This document shows, one piece after another, positions 8,116-17,795 of a stretch of DNA of 64,000 bases. Numbering within the stretch: position 1 is the stretch's first letter; each line of letters opens with the position of its first letter. Source of the DNA: Niameybacter massiliensis (lineage in GTDB: Bacteria; Bacillota; Clostridia; Lachnospirales; Cellulosilyticaceae); the NCBI RefSeq assembly GCF_001282685.1, contig NZ_LN875035.1, forward strand, positions 2,032,001 through 2,096,000. The letters are read 5' to 3'. Below the pieces are notes generated by a model that worked only from the letters and a program-made list of their open reading frames with translations, was not told the DNA's origin and ran no database searches. Both the position numbers and the translations under genes were made by a program.

Positions 8116-9420
8116 CTAACGGATAGTTGTATAAATAAGTTGTGGTTTTTCCACTTTATCTTGACTGAATTTATAAGCTTCATAGATGTAACGCATTGCG
8201 CCTTCTGTATTAGATTGGTCACTGTAGTAAAGTGTTGCTAGTGAATCACCAGCTTCTACTTGATCACCAATCTTCTTATGCATAATAAGGCCTACACCTA
8301 AGTCAATAACACTTTCCTTATTTTCTCTACCTGCACCAAGTACTAAAGCCGCTTTTCCAATAAGCTCTGTTTCAATACTTTCTACAAAACCTGCTTGTTT
8401 TGCCACAACTTCCATGTCTTTTGAAGCTGATGGTAAAAGGCTATAATCACGTACTGAATCTGGATTGCCTCCTTGTGAGGCTACCCATTCACAAAGTTTA
8501 TCCATGGCTTTACCTGAAGCAATAAGTTCTTCTGCAAGTTGAATACCTTCTTCTAATGTTTCAACACGATGTGCTAAAAGGAACATATTTGCTGCAAAAG
8601 TCACTGTTAAAAGTGTTAAGTCTTCTGGTCCTTCACCTTTTAATGTTTCAATGGCTTCAATAACTTCTAGGCTATTACCAATGGCGTTACCTAAAGGTTG
8701 GTTCATATCTGTTACAATACCAATTGTATCACGACCTACTGCTTTACCAATACGCACCATCGTATCTGCAAGTAATTTAGCATCATCTAGTGTTTTCATA
8801 AAGGCACCACTTCCACATTTTACATCCAGTACGATTGCATTAGAACCTGCAGCAATTTTCTTAGACATAATAGATGCCGCAATTAAAGATACATTGTCCA
8901 CAGTTGCTGTTACGTCGCGAAGAGCATAGATTTTTTTATCAGCTGGTGCTAAGTTACCAGTCTGTCCTACAACTGCAACACCATGTTTATTCACATTATT
9001 AATAAAGTCATCTAGACCGAGTTCTACTTTGAAACCTGGGAAAGATTCTAATTTATCTACCGTTCCACCTGTATGTCCAAGACCTCTACCTGACATTTTG
9101 GCAACTGGTACACCTGCTGCTGCAACTAAAGGTGCAAGTACAATCGTTGTTGTATCACCTACACCACCTGTACTATGTTTATCCACTTTAATACCAGAGA
9201 TAGCTGATAAATCTAGCATTTGCCCACTTTTAGCCATGCATTCTGTTAAGTGAGCAGTTTCATCATCGTTCATACCTTGGAAGTAAATGGCCATTAAAAG
9301 GGCTGACATTTGATAGTCTGGTATGCTTCCATCTGTATAGCCTGTTACAACAAACTGAATTTCTTCATGGTTTAAAGTACCACCTAATTTTTTCTTTTCA
9401 ATAATGTCATAAATTCTCAT
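8116..9420 (-). CDS. pdp: Pyrimidine-nucleoside phosphorylase
   Basis: The 434-residue protein has the thymidine/pyrimidine nucleoside phosphorylase layout: helical domain, phosphate-binding signature KHSTGGVGD (81-89), central alpha/beta domain and a C-terminal PYNP domain. It splits uridine or thymidine with phosphate to the base and (deoxy)ribose-1-phosphate. The length and the Lys-His-Ser signature favour the Gram-positive Pdp type over a strict thymidine phosphorylase. It lies 15 bp after deoB, which isomerises the sugar phosphate made here, so the two genes form a salvage/catabolic operon ending at the 8076-8106 terminator. Confidence 0.93.
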   Translation of the reverse strand: MRIYDIIEKKKLGGTLNHEEIQFVVTGYTDGSIPDYQMSALLMAIYFQGMNDDETAHLTECMAKSGQMLDLSAISGIKVDKHSTGGVGDTTTIVLAPLVAAAGVPVAKMSGRGLGHTGGTVDKLESFPGFKVELGLDDFINNVNKHGVAVVGQTGNLAPADKKIYALRDVTATVDNVSLIAASIMSKKIAAGSNAIVLDVKCGSGAFMKTLDDAKLLADTMVRIGKAVGRDTIGIVTDMNQPLGNAIGNSLEVIEAIETLKGEGPEDLTLLTVTFAANMFLLAHRVETLEEGIQLAEELIASGKAMDKLCEWVASQGGNPDSVRDYSLLPSASKDMEVVAKQAGFVESIETELIGKAALVLGAGRENKESVIDLGVGLIMHKKIGDQVEAGDSLATLYYSDQSNTEGAMRYIYEAYKFSQDKVEKPQLIYTTIR

Positions 9421-9435
9421 GGAATCCTCCCCCTC

Positions 9436-10605
9436 TTATTTAGATAGTTGTGAATAGAAACTTTCACCAATTTTAAGTGGTTGTAATCCAAAGATTTCGC
9501 ATACTGTTTGACCAATATCTGCAAAACTATTACGTGTTCCTAAATCACGACCTTCTTTAAGTTGTTTGCTATAAGCAAGTAATGGAACATATTCTCTTGT
9601 ATGGTCTGTTCCTGGGGTTGTTGGGTCACAGCCATGATCAGCTGTAATGATTAGAAGGTCATCTTCTTTCATTGCAGCCATGATTTCTGGTAAGTAACGG
9701 TCAAATTCTTCTAAGCCTTTACCATAGTTTTCCCAATCATTACGATGGCCCCACTTCATATCAAAGTCAACTAAATTTGTAAAGATAAGTCCATGACTAT
9801 CTTTTTTGATTAAATCAATCGTTTGTTTAATCCCATCTTCGTTTGATTTGGTATGTGTTGCATAAGTTACACCTTGACCTGCAAAAATATCTTCTATTTT
9901 ACCAACTGCGATTACATCTAAACCTTTTTCTTTAGCATAAACAAGTAAGTTGTCTGCTGGTGGTGTCACTGCATAGTCGTGACGGTTAGGTGTACGTGTA
10001 AAGTTGCCTGGTGTTCCTAAAAACGGTCTTGCAATAACACGAGATACTTCGTGCTCACCTTTTAATAGGTTTCTAGCGATTTCACACATTTCATATAATT
10101 TTTCAAGTGGAATAATTTCTTCATGTGCAGCAATTTGGAATACACTATCTGCTGATGTATAAACAATAGGATATCCTGTTTTCATATGTTCTTCACCAAG
10201 TTCATCTAAAATCGCTGTTCCCGATGCTGTACAGTTTCCAAGTGTTTTAGTACCAATAGCTGCTTCAAAAGCATCCATAATTTCTTTTGGGAAACCATTT
10301 GGGTAAGTTGGGAACGGTACTTCAGTATGAATACCAACCATTTCCCAGTGTCCTGTTGTTGTATCTTTTCCTTTTGAAAGTTCACCAAGTCTTGCATAAG
10401 TCCCAATAGGTTGATCAGCCTTATCGAGTTCTTGCATCCCTTCAATATTACCAAGTCCTAATTTTGTAAGGTTTGGTAAGCTAAGACCTTTATTCATATT
10501 ATAAACATGACCAAGTGTATTTGTATCCACGTCACCATATAAATGGGCATCTGGCATAGCACCCATTCCAACACTATCTAAGACAATCCAAATAACTCTG
10601 TTCAC
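9436..10605 (-). CDS. deoB: Phosphopentomutase
   Basis: This cytosolic enzyme of 389 residues belongs to the alkaline-phosphatase superfamily. The N-terminal metal site IVLDSVGMGAMPDA and the C-terminal metal motif ITADHGCDPTTPGTDHTREYVPLL are both seen. It converts (deoxy)ribose-1-phosphate to the 5-phosphate. I chose a GTG start at 10605 (NRVIWIVLDSVG) because AAGGATG lies seven bases upstream; the ATG starts further upstream lack a binding site and would add about ten atypical residues. It is followed closely by pdp. Confidence 0.93.
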   Translation of the reverse strand: MNRVIWIVLDSVGMGAMPDAHLYGDVDTNTLGHVYNMNKGLSLPNLTKLGLGNIEGMQELDKADQPIGTYARLGELSKGKDTTTGHWEMVGIHTEVPFPTYPNGFPKEIMDAFEAAIGTKTLGNCTASGTAILDELGEEHMKTGYPIVYTSADSVFQIAAHEEIIPLEKLYEMCEIARNLLKGEHEVSRVIARPFLGTPGNFTRTPNRHDYAVTPPADNLLVYAKEKGLDVIAVGKIEDIFAGQGVTYATHTKSNEDGIKQTIDLIKKDSHGLIFTNLVDFDMKWGHRNDWENYGKGLEEFDRYLPEIMAAMKEDDLLIITADHGCDPTTPGTDHTREYVPLLAYSKQLKEGRDLGTRNSFADIGQTVCEIFGLQPLKIGESFYSQLSK

Positions 10606-10670
10606 GTCAATCACATCCTTATCCATATATTTCAATTATTTGGTTATAGTCGTATTGTATACCAAATAAC

Positions 10671-10703
10671 AAAAAAATAACAGGGTTTTATCCCTGTTAT
10701 TTT
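10671..10703 (-). terminator. Rho-independent terminator after xerD
   Basis: On the minus strand AATAACAGGG pairs with CCCTGTTATT and is followed by a T run. It starts about 15 bases after the xerD stop codon, confirming that this stop is the natural gene end. Confidence 0.9.
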
Positions 10704-10715
10704 CTATTTTATAGT

Positions 10716-11558
10716 TTATTTAGCTATATGAGTATAAACTTGTGTTGTTGAAATATCCGAATGCCCTAACATTTGTTGAACGGATTTTAAATTTGCCCCA
10801 TGTTGAATAAGGTGTGCTGCAAATGAATGCCTCAGCATATGTGGTGTAATTTCTGCTTCAATATGTGCATTCTTTGCATAGGTTTTTAATATTTTCCAGA
10901 AGCCTTGACGCGTTAATGGTAATCCATTGCAATTAACGAAAAGTGCTTCTTCATGCTGATCGCGAATCATAGCATATCGTACATCTGTTAAATAATTTTT
11001 CAATGCAGTAATGGCTGGTTTGCCAATTGGTATACAGCGTTCTTTATTTTGATCCCTACAAATAATATACCCTTGATTGAGGTTAATATCAGTCACCTTT
11101 AATGTAATGAGTTCTGTCACTCTTATCCCCGTTGCATAAAGGAGTTCTAGCATGGCTTTATCACGTATTCCTTTAATATCTGTTGTATGTGGTTCATTTA
11201 GTAATACAGATATATCATTTTCAGATAAAATTTTCGGCACCTTTTTTGTTATTTTTGGCATTTCAATAGCAACTGCTGGATTTTCATAAGCTTTACCTTC
11301 TTTAATGAGATAGAAAAAGAATGCTCGAATAGAAGCTAAGGTTCTTGAAATAGTAGATGAAGATTTATTCAAACTTCTCATATAATCTAAGTATGTTTGA
11401 ATCCATTCACAACTAATTTCATTCACTTGATCAATTTGATGTTCACTTAAAAATTTAAAAAAATATTTTAAGTCACGCTCATAAGATTGAATGGTATTGA
11501 CAGATGAATGTTTAACATCATTCAAATAGGATAAGAACAAAGCTAATTCATTTTGCAT
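10716..11558 (-). CDS. xerD: Tyrosine recombinase XerD, short C-terminus
   Basis: This 280-residue phage-integrase-family protein has the N-terminal SAM-like core-binding domain and a catalytic domain. Catalytic residues can be seen: Arg146 (ATGIRVTEL), the beta-hairpin Lys near 172, His240 and Arg243 (HMLRHSFA), His266 (LGHSD) and Tyr275 (QVYTH). It should resolve chromosome dimers at dif. It ends five residues after the nucleophilic tyrosine, whereas XerD proteins usually carry about 15 further residues (an ending such as HPRA) that contact the partner subunit. A terminator follows at once, so no lost frame is evident. The position next to codY and topA is normal for Firmicutes. Confidence 0.9.
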   Translation of the reverse strand: MQNELALFLSYLNDVKHSSVNTIQSYERDLKYFFKFLSEHQIDQVNEISCEWIQTYLDYMRSLNKSSSTISRTLASIRAFFFYLIKEGKAYENPAVAIEMPKITKKVPKILSENDISVLLNEPHTTDIKGIRDKAMLELLYATGIRVTELITLKVTDINLNQGYIICRDQNKERCIPIGKPAITALKNYLTDVRYAMIRDQHEEALFVNCNGLPLTRQGFWKILKTYAKNAHIEAEITPHMLRHSFAAHLIQHGANLKSVQQMLGHSDISTTQVYTHIAK

Positions 11559-11874
11559 AAATGTGACCCCCCCTTGTCTATAATATTATTTATATATAGT
11601 ATAAATATAAATTATTATGTATACAGTAATTATATCTAAAATGATTTTTTTTGTCTAGTAAAATTCATTTTTTTTATAAATTACGCATTATATTTATAAA
11701 TCTCTATAGGATTTATAGTATTTATAACAATGTGCAATAAATACTTTTATTCAACCTAACTAATTATTCAGAAATTTATAGTCCTGTATTCAAGAAATTG
11801 CATAAAGTTTTTTCTACCTCTAAAACTTAAAAGTATAAGTATTAAAGTTATTCTTTTGCAAACTTTTTAAACAA
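11559..11874. other. AT-rich intergenic region between codY and xerD
   Basis: No gene is seen in these 316 bases. They presumably contain the xerD promoter. A weak CodY-box-like sequence, ATTATTCAGAAATTT at 11763-11777, matches 12 of 15 positions of the AATTTTCWGAAAATT consensus, but the region is so AT-rich that chance is a fair explanation. Confidence 0.3.
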
Positions 11875-11910
11875 TAAAAAAGAGTCTAAGGCTAAATGCC
11901 TAAGACTCTT
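11875..11910 (-). terminator. Rho-independent terminator after codY
   Basis: On the minus strand AAGAGTCTTAGGC pairs with GCCTTAGACTCTT and is followed by a T run, 13 bases after the codY stop codon. Confidence 0.9.
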
Positions 11911-11922
11911 AATCATTTTATA

Positions 11923-12681
11923 TTATTTTTTAAGCTTGTTTAATTCTTCAATTAAAGCATCATTTAATACTTTAATGTATGTTCCCTTCATACCAAGAGA
12001 ACGTGATTCGATTACACCAGCACTTTCAAACTTGCGAAGTGCATTAACGATAACTGAACGTGTAATACCAACTTTATCAGCAATTTTACTTGCGATAAGT
12101 AAACCTTCTGTTCCATCAAGTTTTTCAAAGATGTGGAAGATTGCTTCAAGCTCTGAGTATGATAATGTACCAATTGCAGATTTAACAACTGCGATTTTAC
12201 GAGCTTCTTCATCTGTTTCATCTTTAAGAGATGTAAGCATTTCAACAGCTACGATTGTTGCACCATATTCAGCAAGAATCATATCTTCTGTTGCATAGCT
12301 TCCTTGATTTTTTTGTTTGTAAAGTACGAATGTACCAAGTCTTTGTCCACCTGCTACGATTGGTACAACACACCCAATGTAATTTCCGCTATTTGCACTA
12401 TCTGCAAAAATAGTTTCCATAGAAATGTTATCTCTTACGTCCATCATAGAGATAAGTTGGTCATTAATTGCATAACCGATATATTGTTCTTCATTAACAA
12501 TGTCATTTGCAAATAGGTTATGAATACCTAACACCTTGCTTTTATTGCTAATTACTAATACGTTTGATTGAACTACATCACTGATTACTTCGCAAATATC
12601 TGAGAAGATTACGCGATCTGATCCTACACGTTGTAATAATCTATTCACTTTGCGCATTTTTTGTAGTAATTCCATTGACAT
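11923..12681 (-). CDS. codY: GTP- and branched-chain amino acid-sensing repressor CodY
   Basis: The 252-residue protein aligns along its length with CodY: an N-terminal GAF domain (residues 1-155), a linker, and a winged-helix DNA-binding domain with the near-invariant run ASKIADKVGITRSVIVNAL from about 197. In Firmicutes CodY represses starvation genes when GTP and Ile/Leu/Val are plentiful. The ATG follows AAGGAGGAAT. It lies between topA and xerD and ends in its own terminator; the upstream topA terminator at 12763 means it has its own promoter. Confidence 0.97.
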   Translation of the reverse strand: MSMELLQKMRKVNRLLQRVGSDRVIFSDICEVISDVVQSNVLVISNKSKVLGIHNLFANDIVNEEQYIGYAINDQLISMMDVRDNISMETIFADSANSGNYIGCVVPIVAGGQRLGTFVLYKQKNQGSYATEDMILAEYGATIVAVEMLTSLKDETDEEARKIAVVKSAIGTLSYSELEAIFHIFEKLDGTEGLLIASKIADKVGITRSVIVNALRKFESAGVIESRSLGMKGTYIKVLNDALIEELNKLKK

Positions 12682-12762
12682 AAATATTCCTCCTTAATAG
12701 TTTCTACCGTTAGTATGTTCGAAAAATTTAAACACTATACACTTTATACATTTATCTCCACT

Positions 12763-12793
12763 AAAAAGACAAAGTTGAATATTCAACTTTGTC
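12763..12793 (-). terminator. Terminator of the dprA-topA unit
   Basis: A perfect 26-nt palindrome (12768-12793, GACAAAGTTGAAT and its complement) is followed on the minus strand by five T residues. It lies about 90 bases after the topA stop codon and before codY. Confidence 0.8.
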
Positions 12794-12882
12794 CCCCCAA
12801 AAAATCATCATTTACACATAAATCATAATATCATAAATAAAAAGAAAACTCAACCCTTTCTTTTACAAAGAATTACATAAGT

Positions 12883-14988
12883 TTACATTTTTTCTTGTGC
12901 ATTTTGTTCATTTGTCACTTGTTGACCTTTTTTTCCATAATTACAAGTGTTATTTCGACAAACTACGTGTTTATTTTTGGCTGAACCTTTTTCAATGAGT
13001 ACATCACCACATACTGGACACTTATCTCCTGTCGGACGTTGCCAAGACATAAAATCACAATTATCAGAATTGTTCTCACACCCATAATAGGTACGGCCTT
13101 TTTTCGTTTTCTTAAGGATAACTTCTCCTCCACAAAGAGGACATTTTACGCCAACTTCTTCATACCATGGTTTTGTAAAATTACATTCTGGGAAATTCGG
13201 GCACCCTAAGAACTTACCATACTTTCCATAACGTACAACCATATGTGCACCACATTTATCACAAGGAATATCTGTCACTTCTGTTAAATCAATATTTTCT
13301 ATTTCTGCTTCTGCTTTTAAAACAGTTTTTGCAAAGTTTGGATAGAAGGCTTTTATGATTTCTTTCCATTGTACATTTCCAGATGCAATCTCATCTAATA
13401 TTTTTTCAAGTTGTGCTGTGAACTCAACATCTACAATTTCATCAAAATGAGAAAGCATAATATTATTTACGACTTCACCAAGTTCAGTTGGATAAAGTAC
13501 CTTATTTTCTTTTGTTAAGTAGCCTCTTGCAAGCAGAGTGGTAATAGTTGGTGCATAGGTACTTGGACGACCTACCCCATTCTCTTCTAACGTTTTTACA
13601 AGACTCGCTTCTGAGTAACGTGCTGGTGGTTGTGTAAAGTGTTGATTAGGTGTGAGTGTAATGCATTCTAATTGATCACCTACATTCACTTTAATCGTAG
13701 TAACCTTACCGCTTTGCTCATTTTCAAGTGCATATGCTTTTAAATAACCATCAAAAAGTTGTACAGAGTAAGTTGCTTTAAAAGTATATTCACCATTTTT
13801 AATATTAATTGCATGTGATTCATAACGTGCTGGTGTCATCTGACTTCCCACAAATCTACTCCAAATCATTTGATACAGACGATATTGGTCACGGCTTAAA
13901 TATTCTTTAATTTCTTGTGGCTCATACGTAATATAAGTTGGACGAATTGCCTCATGGGCATCTTGAATCTTAGCTGCTTTAACTTGCTTCTTTGCTGTTC
14001 CGTCTTGTACGTACTCTTTACCAAATTTAGATGTAATGTACTCTACTGCTTGTTCTTTAGCTGTTTCTGAAATTCTTACGGAGTCTGTACGGATATAAGT
14101 AACAATACCGACTTCCTTCTTACCTATTTTAACCCCTTCATAAAGCTGTTGGGCAATATTCATAGTTTTTTGTGTTGAAAATCCTAAGTGTTTTGCAGCA
14201 TCTTGTTGCATTGTACTTGTTGTAAAAGGTAATACTGGATTTTTAACACGTTCTGATACTTTTGTTGAAATAACTTCAAAAGGTTGATTCATACAAGCAT
14301 CCACAATTTTTTGGGCTTCTTGTTCATTTTTGATATCAGCTTTTTTATCACCTATTTTATCAAGTTTTGCTTCAAAACCTTTAGTTTTCCCTTGTTTAAA
14401 TAAAGATTCTATCGACCAATATTCTTGTTCAATAAACTCTTGAATTTCCTTTTCTCGGTCACAGAGCAGACGTAATGTAACAGATTGAACACGTCCTGCA
14501 CTTAGACCTTTACGGATTTTCTTCCATAATATCGGGCTAATTTTATACCCTACTAAACGGTCTAGCACCCTTCTAGCTTGTTGTGCATCTACTAGGTCCA
14601 TATTTACTTCACGTGGATGTTTAATTGCTTCCTTTACAGCTTGTTCTGTAATTTCGTTAAAAGTAATACGGTAAACTTTTTTTCCTTCTAATTTTAAGGC
14701 ATGATATAGATGCCATGAAATCGCTTCCCCTTCTCTATCGGGGTCAGTTGCGAGATAAATACATTTTGCAGCTTTAGCTTCTTTACGTAATTTTTGGAGT
14801 AAGTCCCCTTTACCACGAATGGTAATATACTTTGGATCAAAGTTATTTTCTACATCAATACCAAGTTGGCTCTTAGGTAAATCTCTAACATGTCCAATAG
14901 AAGCTTCTACTTTATAAGTTTTCCCTAGGAATTTACTTATTGTATTTACTTTGGCAGCTGACTCCACAATAACCAAGTTATTTGCCAT
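12883..14988 (-). CDS. topA: DNA topoisomerase I
   Basis: This 701-residue type IA topoisomerase relaxes negative supercoils. The TOPRIM domain has Glu9 and the DPDRE metal motif (82-86); the nucleophile is Tyr298 in GIVTYIRTDS. The C-terminus carries three zinc-ribbon modules, each beginning CDKCG, CPLCG or CPVCG and closed by a second cysteine pair. The ATG follows AGGAGG. It is 17 bp downstream of dprA, the usual Firmicute order. Confidence 0.97.
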   Translation of the reverse strand: MANNLVIVESAAKVNTISKFLGKTYKVEASIGHVRDLPKSQLGIDVENNFDPKYITIRGKGDLLQKLRKEAKAAKCIYLATDPDREGEAISWHLYHALKLEGKKVYRITFNEITEQAVKEAIKHPREVNMDLVDAQQARRVLDRLVGYKISPILWKKIRKGLSAGRVQSVTLRLLCDREKEIQEFIEQEYWSIESLFKQGKTKGFEAKLDKIGDKKADIKNEQEAQKIVDACMNQPFEVISTKVSERVKNPVLPFTTSTMQQDAAKHLGFSTQKTMNIAQQLYEGVKIGKKEVGIVTYIRTDSVRISETAKEQAVEYITSKFGKEYVQDGTAKKQVKAAKIQDAHEAIRPTYITYEPQEIKEYLSRDQYRLYQMIWSRFVGSQMTPARYESHAINIKNGEYTFKATYSVQLFDGYLKAYALENEQSGKVTTIKVNVGDQLECITLTPNQHFTQPPARYSEASLVKTLEENGVGRPSTYAPTITTLLARGYLTKENKVLYPTELGEVVNNIMLSHFDEIVDVEFTAQLEKILDEIASGNVQWKEIIKAFYPNFAKTVLKAEAEIENIDLTEVTDIPCDKCGAHMVVRYGKYGKFLGCPNFPECNFTKPWYEEVGVKCPLCGGEVILKKTKKGRTYYGCENNSDNCDFMSWQRPTGDKCPVCGDVLIEKGSAKNKHVVCRNNTCNYGKKGQQVTNEQNAQEKM

Positions 14989-15005
14989 AATAACCTCCTA
15001 ATACT

Positions 15006-16115
15006 CTAATTCAAACGAACATATCGCCTACCAGGTAGACGCATAATAATTCCTTTTATCTCTAATTTTAATAAGATTTTTTCTATCGTTATTTCTGTCA
15101 TATTCATTTGATTTGCAATATTTACTAATTCTTTAGGTTGCCAACTTAAGTAATCATATACCATTATTTCAACTTTATCAAGTATTTGTGTAGGAATCTT
15201 TACACAATTATTTGTAAAATTGGTCATATGAATCGATATTTGAGGCATAATTTCCTGTACAATATCACTCCCACAAGTGACCAATTTCGCACCTGATTGA
15301 ATAAGTCTATGACTGCCTTTACTCAGTGCACTGTTAAAATTCCCAGGCACTGCAAAAACTTCTCTATTTTGCTCTAAAGCTAAACGTGCAGTGATCAAAG
15401 ACCCACTTCTTTCAGAAGCTTCTACTACGATCGTACCTAACGTCATTCCACTAATAATGCGATTCCTCTTAGGAAATTGATATGCCCTTGGTTCTGTCGG
15501 GGGTACAAATTCTGATACGACACATCCTGTATGCAAAATATCTTGATATAACTTATAGTTTTGCTTAGGATAACAGATATCTACGCTAGTGCCTAAGACT
15601 GCTAGTGTCTCTCCTATTTTTAAAGCACCTTTATGTGCTGCTTCATCAATACCTCTTGCCATACCACTTACTACTAAGAAACCTGCTTTAGTCAATTCAT
15701 ATCCAAGTTCTATAGCTGCTTGATAACCATATTCTGAACATTTTCTTGAACCCACAATTGCAAGTGCTGGTTTATTGATAAAAGTATTTCCTTTCCAAAA
15801 TAGAACAAAGGGTGGGTCAACAATCTCTTTTAGATAAATAGGATACTCACTTTCATCTATACCTATGACATGAATTTCTTGTTCTTGTATACTTGTATAG
15901 AGTTGTATAACAGTTTTATGATTTTCCTTAGTTGCTTCTATCATGTGTATATTTTCTAAATCTATGCCTAATTCTATATAAATGTTACTATCTGCTTCAA
16001 AAAAATTTTTACAACTACCTGTTTCTTGCCACCATTTATATTTGATCTTTTCACTTATTGGTAGTAGATGAAACCATAGGCAATACATCAAAACTTCATT
16101 CATTCTATTTTCCAT
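15006..16115 (-). CDS. dprA: DNA-processing protein DprA (Smf)
   Basis: The 369-residue protein has an N-terminal helical region, the Rossmann-like DprA core with the GSRKCSEYG motif (122-130) and VSGMARGIDEAAHKGAL, and a C-terminal winged helix. DprA loads RecA on incoming single-stranded DNA during transformation. The comFB- and comM-like genes nearby fit a competence neighbourhood, although their presence does not prove that the organism is transformable. The ATG follows AAAGGAG. Divergent from comM. Confidence 0.94.
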   Translation of the reverse strand: MENRMNEVLMYCLWFHLLPISEKIKYKWWQETGSCKNFFEADSNIYIELGIDLENIHMIEATKENHKTVIQLYTSIQEQEIHVIGIDESEYPIYLKEIVDPPFVLFWKGNTFINKPALAIVGSRKCSEYGYQAAIELGYELTKAGFLVVSGMARGIDEAAHKGALKIGETLAVLGTSVDICYPKQNYKLYQDILHTGCVVSEFVPPTEPRAYQFPKRNRIISGMTLGTIVVEASERSGSLITARLALEQNREVFAVPGNFNSALSKGSHRLIQSGAKLVTCGSDIVQEIMPQISIHMTNFTNNCVKIPTQILDKVEIMVYDYLSWQPKELVNIANQMNMTEITIEKILLKLEIKGIIMRLPGRRYVRLN

Positions 16116-16218
16116 TCAAAAAACTCCTTTAATAAATCTCTAAAAATATGATAAAGATGATTAAAACTCTAAATTTTGGGTTAAAGCTTTAATAGTAATT
16201 TTTAGAAAGGATACCCTT

Positions 16219-17736
16219 ATGTTTTGCAAATTAATCAGTTATTGTTTAAATGGTTTAGAATCTGTACAGATGGGAGTAGAAGTTGATCTATGTGACGGGC
16301 TCCCTTCTTTTGATATTGTCGGTCTACCTGATAGTGCCGTTCGGGAATCTAAAGAACGTGTTAAAAGCGCTATTAAGAATAGTGGTTATGAATTCCCCAT
16401 TAAACGCATTACCATAAATTTAGCTCCTGCTGATATTAGAAAAGAAGGAAGTCTTTACGACCTTCCCATTGCTCTTGGAATTTTAGGGTGTATGGGTATC
16501 ATTGATCCCCTTCATTTTGAAAACAAAATCTTTTTAGGCGAACTTGCTCTAGATGGCACTCTAAGACATGTAAGCAGTGCTATTCCTATTGTTTATGGCA
16601 AGGCTCATACACTTCCTTATATTCTCCCCTTTGAAAACGCCTCTGAACTTCAAATTGCTAAACACCAGACTCTACTTTATTTTCATACTTTAAAAGAAGT
16701 CGTCGATTATTTATCTAGAAATATACTTCCTACCCAACCACTTCCTAGTTCTCAACTTTCTCCATCTCATTCCTCACTTGATTTCTCACTAGACTTCTCT
16801 GATGTACATGGACAAGAAAATGTTAAAAGAGGCTTAATGATCGCTGCTGCTGGTCATCATAACACACTACTTATCGGTCCTCCTGGCTGTGGCAAAACAA
16901 TGATGGCTAAACGTCTTCCAACAATCTTACCACCTCTTACTGAATCTGAACAAATTGAACTCACTAAAATTTATAGTTTAGCTTCCTATTTGGACGTATC
17001 TCTTCCTATTATAAAGCGTCCTTTTAGAGCACCTCATCATACAGTTACTCTAGCCGGCCTTGCAGGTGGAGGCAGGCACCCAAAACCTGGAGAATTAAGC
17101 CTTGCCCATTTAGGCGTACTCTTCTTAGACGAACTCCTTGAATTTAATAAAAAGACTTTAGAAACTTTACGACAACCACTAGAGGATGGTTGTATTACTT
17201 TAGCACGCTCTAATGATCACATGACTTTCCCTGCTCATTTTCTCTTTATTGCAGCTACAAACCCTTGTCCATGTGGTTATTACCCTGATACAACAAGATG
17301 CCATTGTGATGTTCCTACTATTAGACGCTATCTAAGTAAATTGTCTGGCCCTCTCTTAGACCGTATTGATTTACATTTAGAAATACAACCTGTCTCTTTC
17401 TTATCGCTAAAAAAAGGTTCTTGTCTTTCTTCATCCCAAATTCGTGAGTCCGTAAAGCAAGCCCAGGCACGCCAAGAAGAACGTTATAAAGGTGAATCCT
17501 TTACTTCTAATCACCAAATCCCTACTCATCTTCTTAGTAAATACTGTCCGCTTGATTCTGATGCAGAGCGTCTTTTAGACCACTGGTTTCAATCCGTAGG
17601 TGCAAGCGCTAGAAGCTATGCTAGAATTCTGCGTATAGCTCGAACTATTAGTGATTTAGAAGATAAAGCACTAATTGACGAAGATGTTATGTGTGAAGCC
17701 ATTGGTTATAGACTACTTGATCGCAAGTTTTATTAA
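16219..17736 (+). CDS. comM: YifB/ComM family AAA+ ATPase (Mg-chelatase-like)
   Basis: This 505-residue protein has an N-terminal ChlI-like domain (GLPSFDIVGLPDSAVRESKERVKSA), a central AAA+ module with Walker A GPPGCGKT (220-227), the ATNPCPCGYYPD zinc-like Cys segment and a C-terminal Mg-chelatase helical domain. Homologue ComM is a hexameric helicase that aids branch migration during transformation. It is divergent from dprA, with a GAAAGGAT binding site before the ATG. It is the only plus-strand gene in the first 37 kb. Confidence 0.93.
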   Translation: MFCKLISYCLNGLESVQMGVEVDLCDGLPSFDIVGLPDSAVRESKERVKSAIKNSGYEFPIKRITINLAPADIRKEGSLYDLPIALGILGCMGIIDPLHFENKIFLGELALDGTLRHVSSAIPIVYGKAHTLPYILPFENASELQIAKHQTLLYFHTLKEVVDYLSRNILPTQPLPSSQLSPSHSSLDFSLDFSDVHGQENVKRGLMIAAAGHHNTLLIGPPGCGKTMMAKRLPTILPPLTESEQIELTKIYSLASYLDVSLPIIKRPFRAPHHTVTLAGLAGGGRHPKPGELSLAHLGVLFLDELLEFNKKTLETLRQPLEDGCITLARSNDHMTFPAHFLFIAATNPCPCGYYPDTTRCHCDVPTIRRYLSKLSGPLLDRIDLHLEIQPVSFLSLKKGSCLSSSQIRESVKQAQARQEERYKGESFTSNHQIPTHLLSKYCPLDSDAERLLDHWFQSVGASARSYARILRIARTISDLEDKALIDEDVMCEAIGYRLLDRKFY

Positions 17737-17751
17737 ATTCCTTCTATATAA

Positions 17752-17787
17752 ATAGGGAACTATTTCATTAATGAAATAGTTCCCTAT
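17752..17787. terminator. Bidirectional terminator between convergent comM and comFB
   Basis: A perfect 36-nt palindrome (two 18-nt halves, ATAGGGAACTATTTCATT and its complement) lies between the stop codons of two convergent genes. There is no long T tract on either side, so termination efficiency is uncertain. Confidence 0.7.
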
Positions 17788-17795
17788 CAATCACC

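Noticed and set aside
8651-8929. Plus-strand ORFs within pdp, ftsZ, ppdK, dnaG and other genes
   Set aside because: They are antisense shadows of conserved coding sequences with no binding sites and biased composition.
12768-12793. Perfect 26-nt palindrome between topA and codY considered as an operator
   Set aside because: It is followed by T residues on the minus strand downstream of topA, so a terminator explains it fully.
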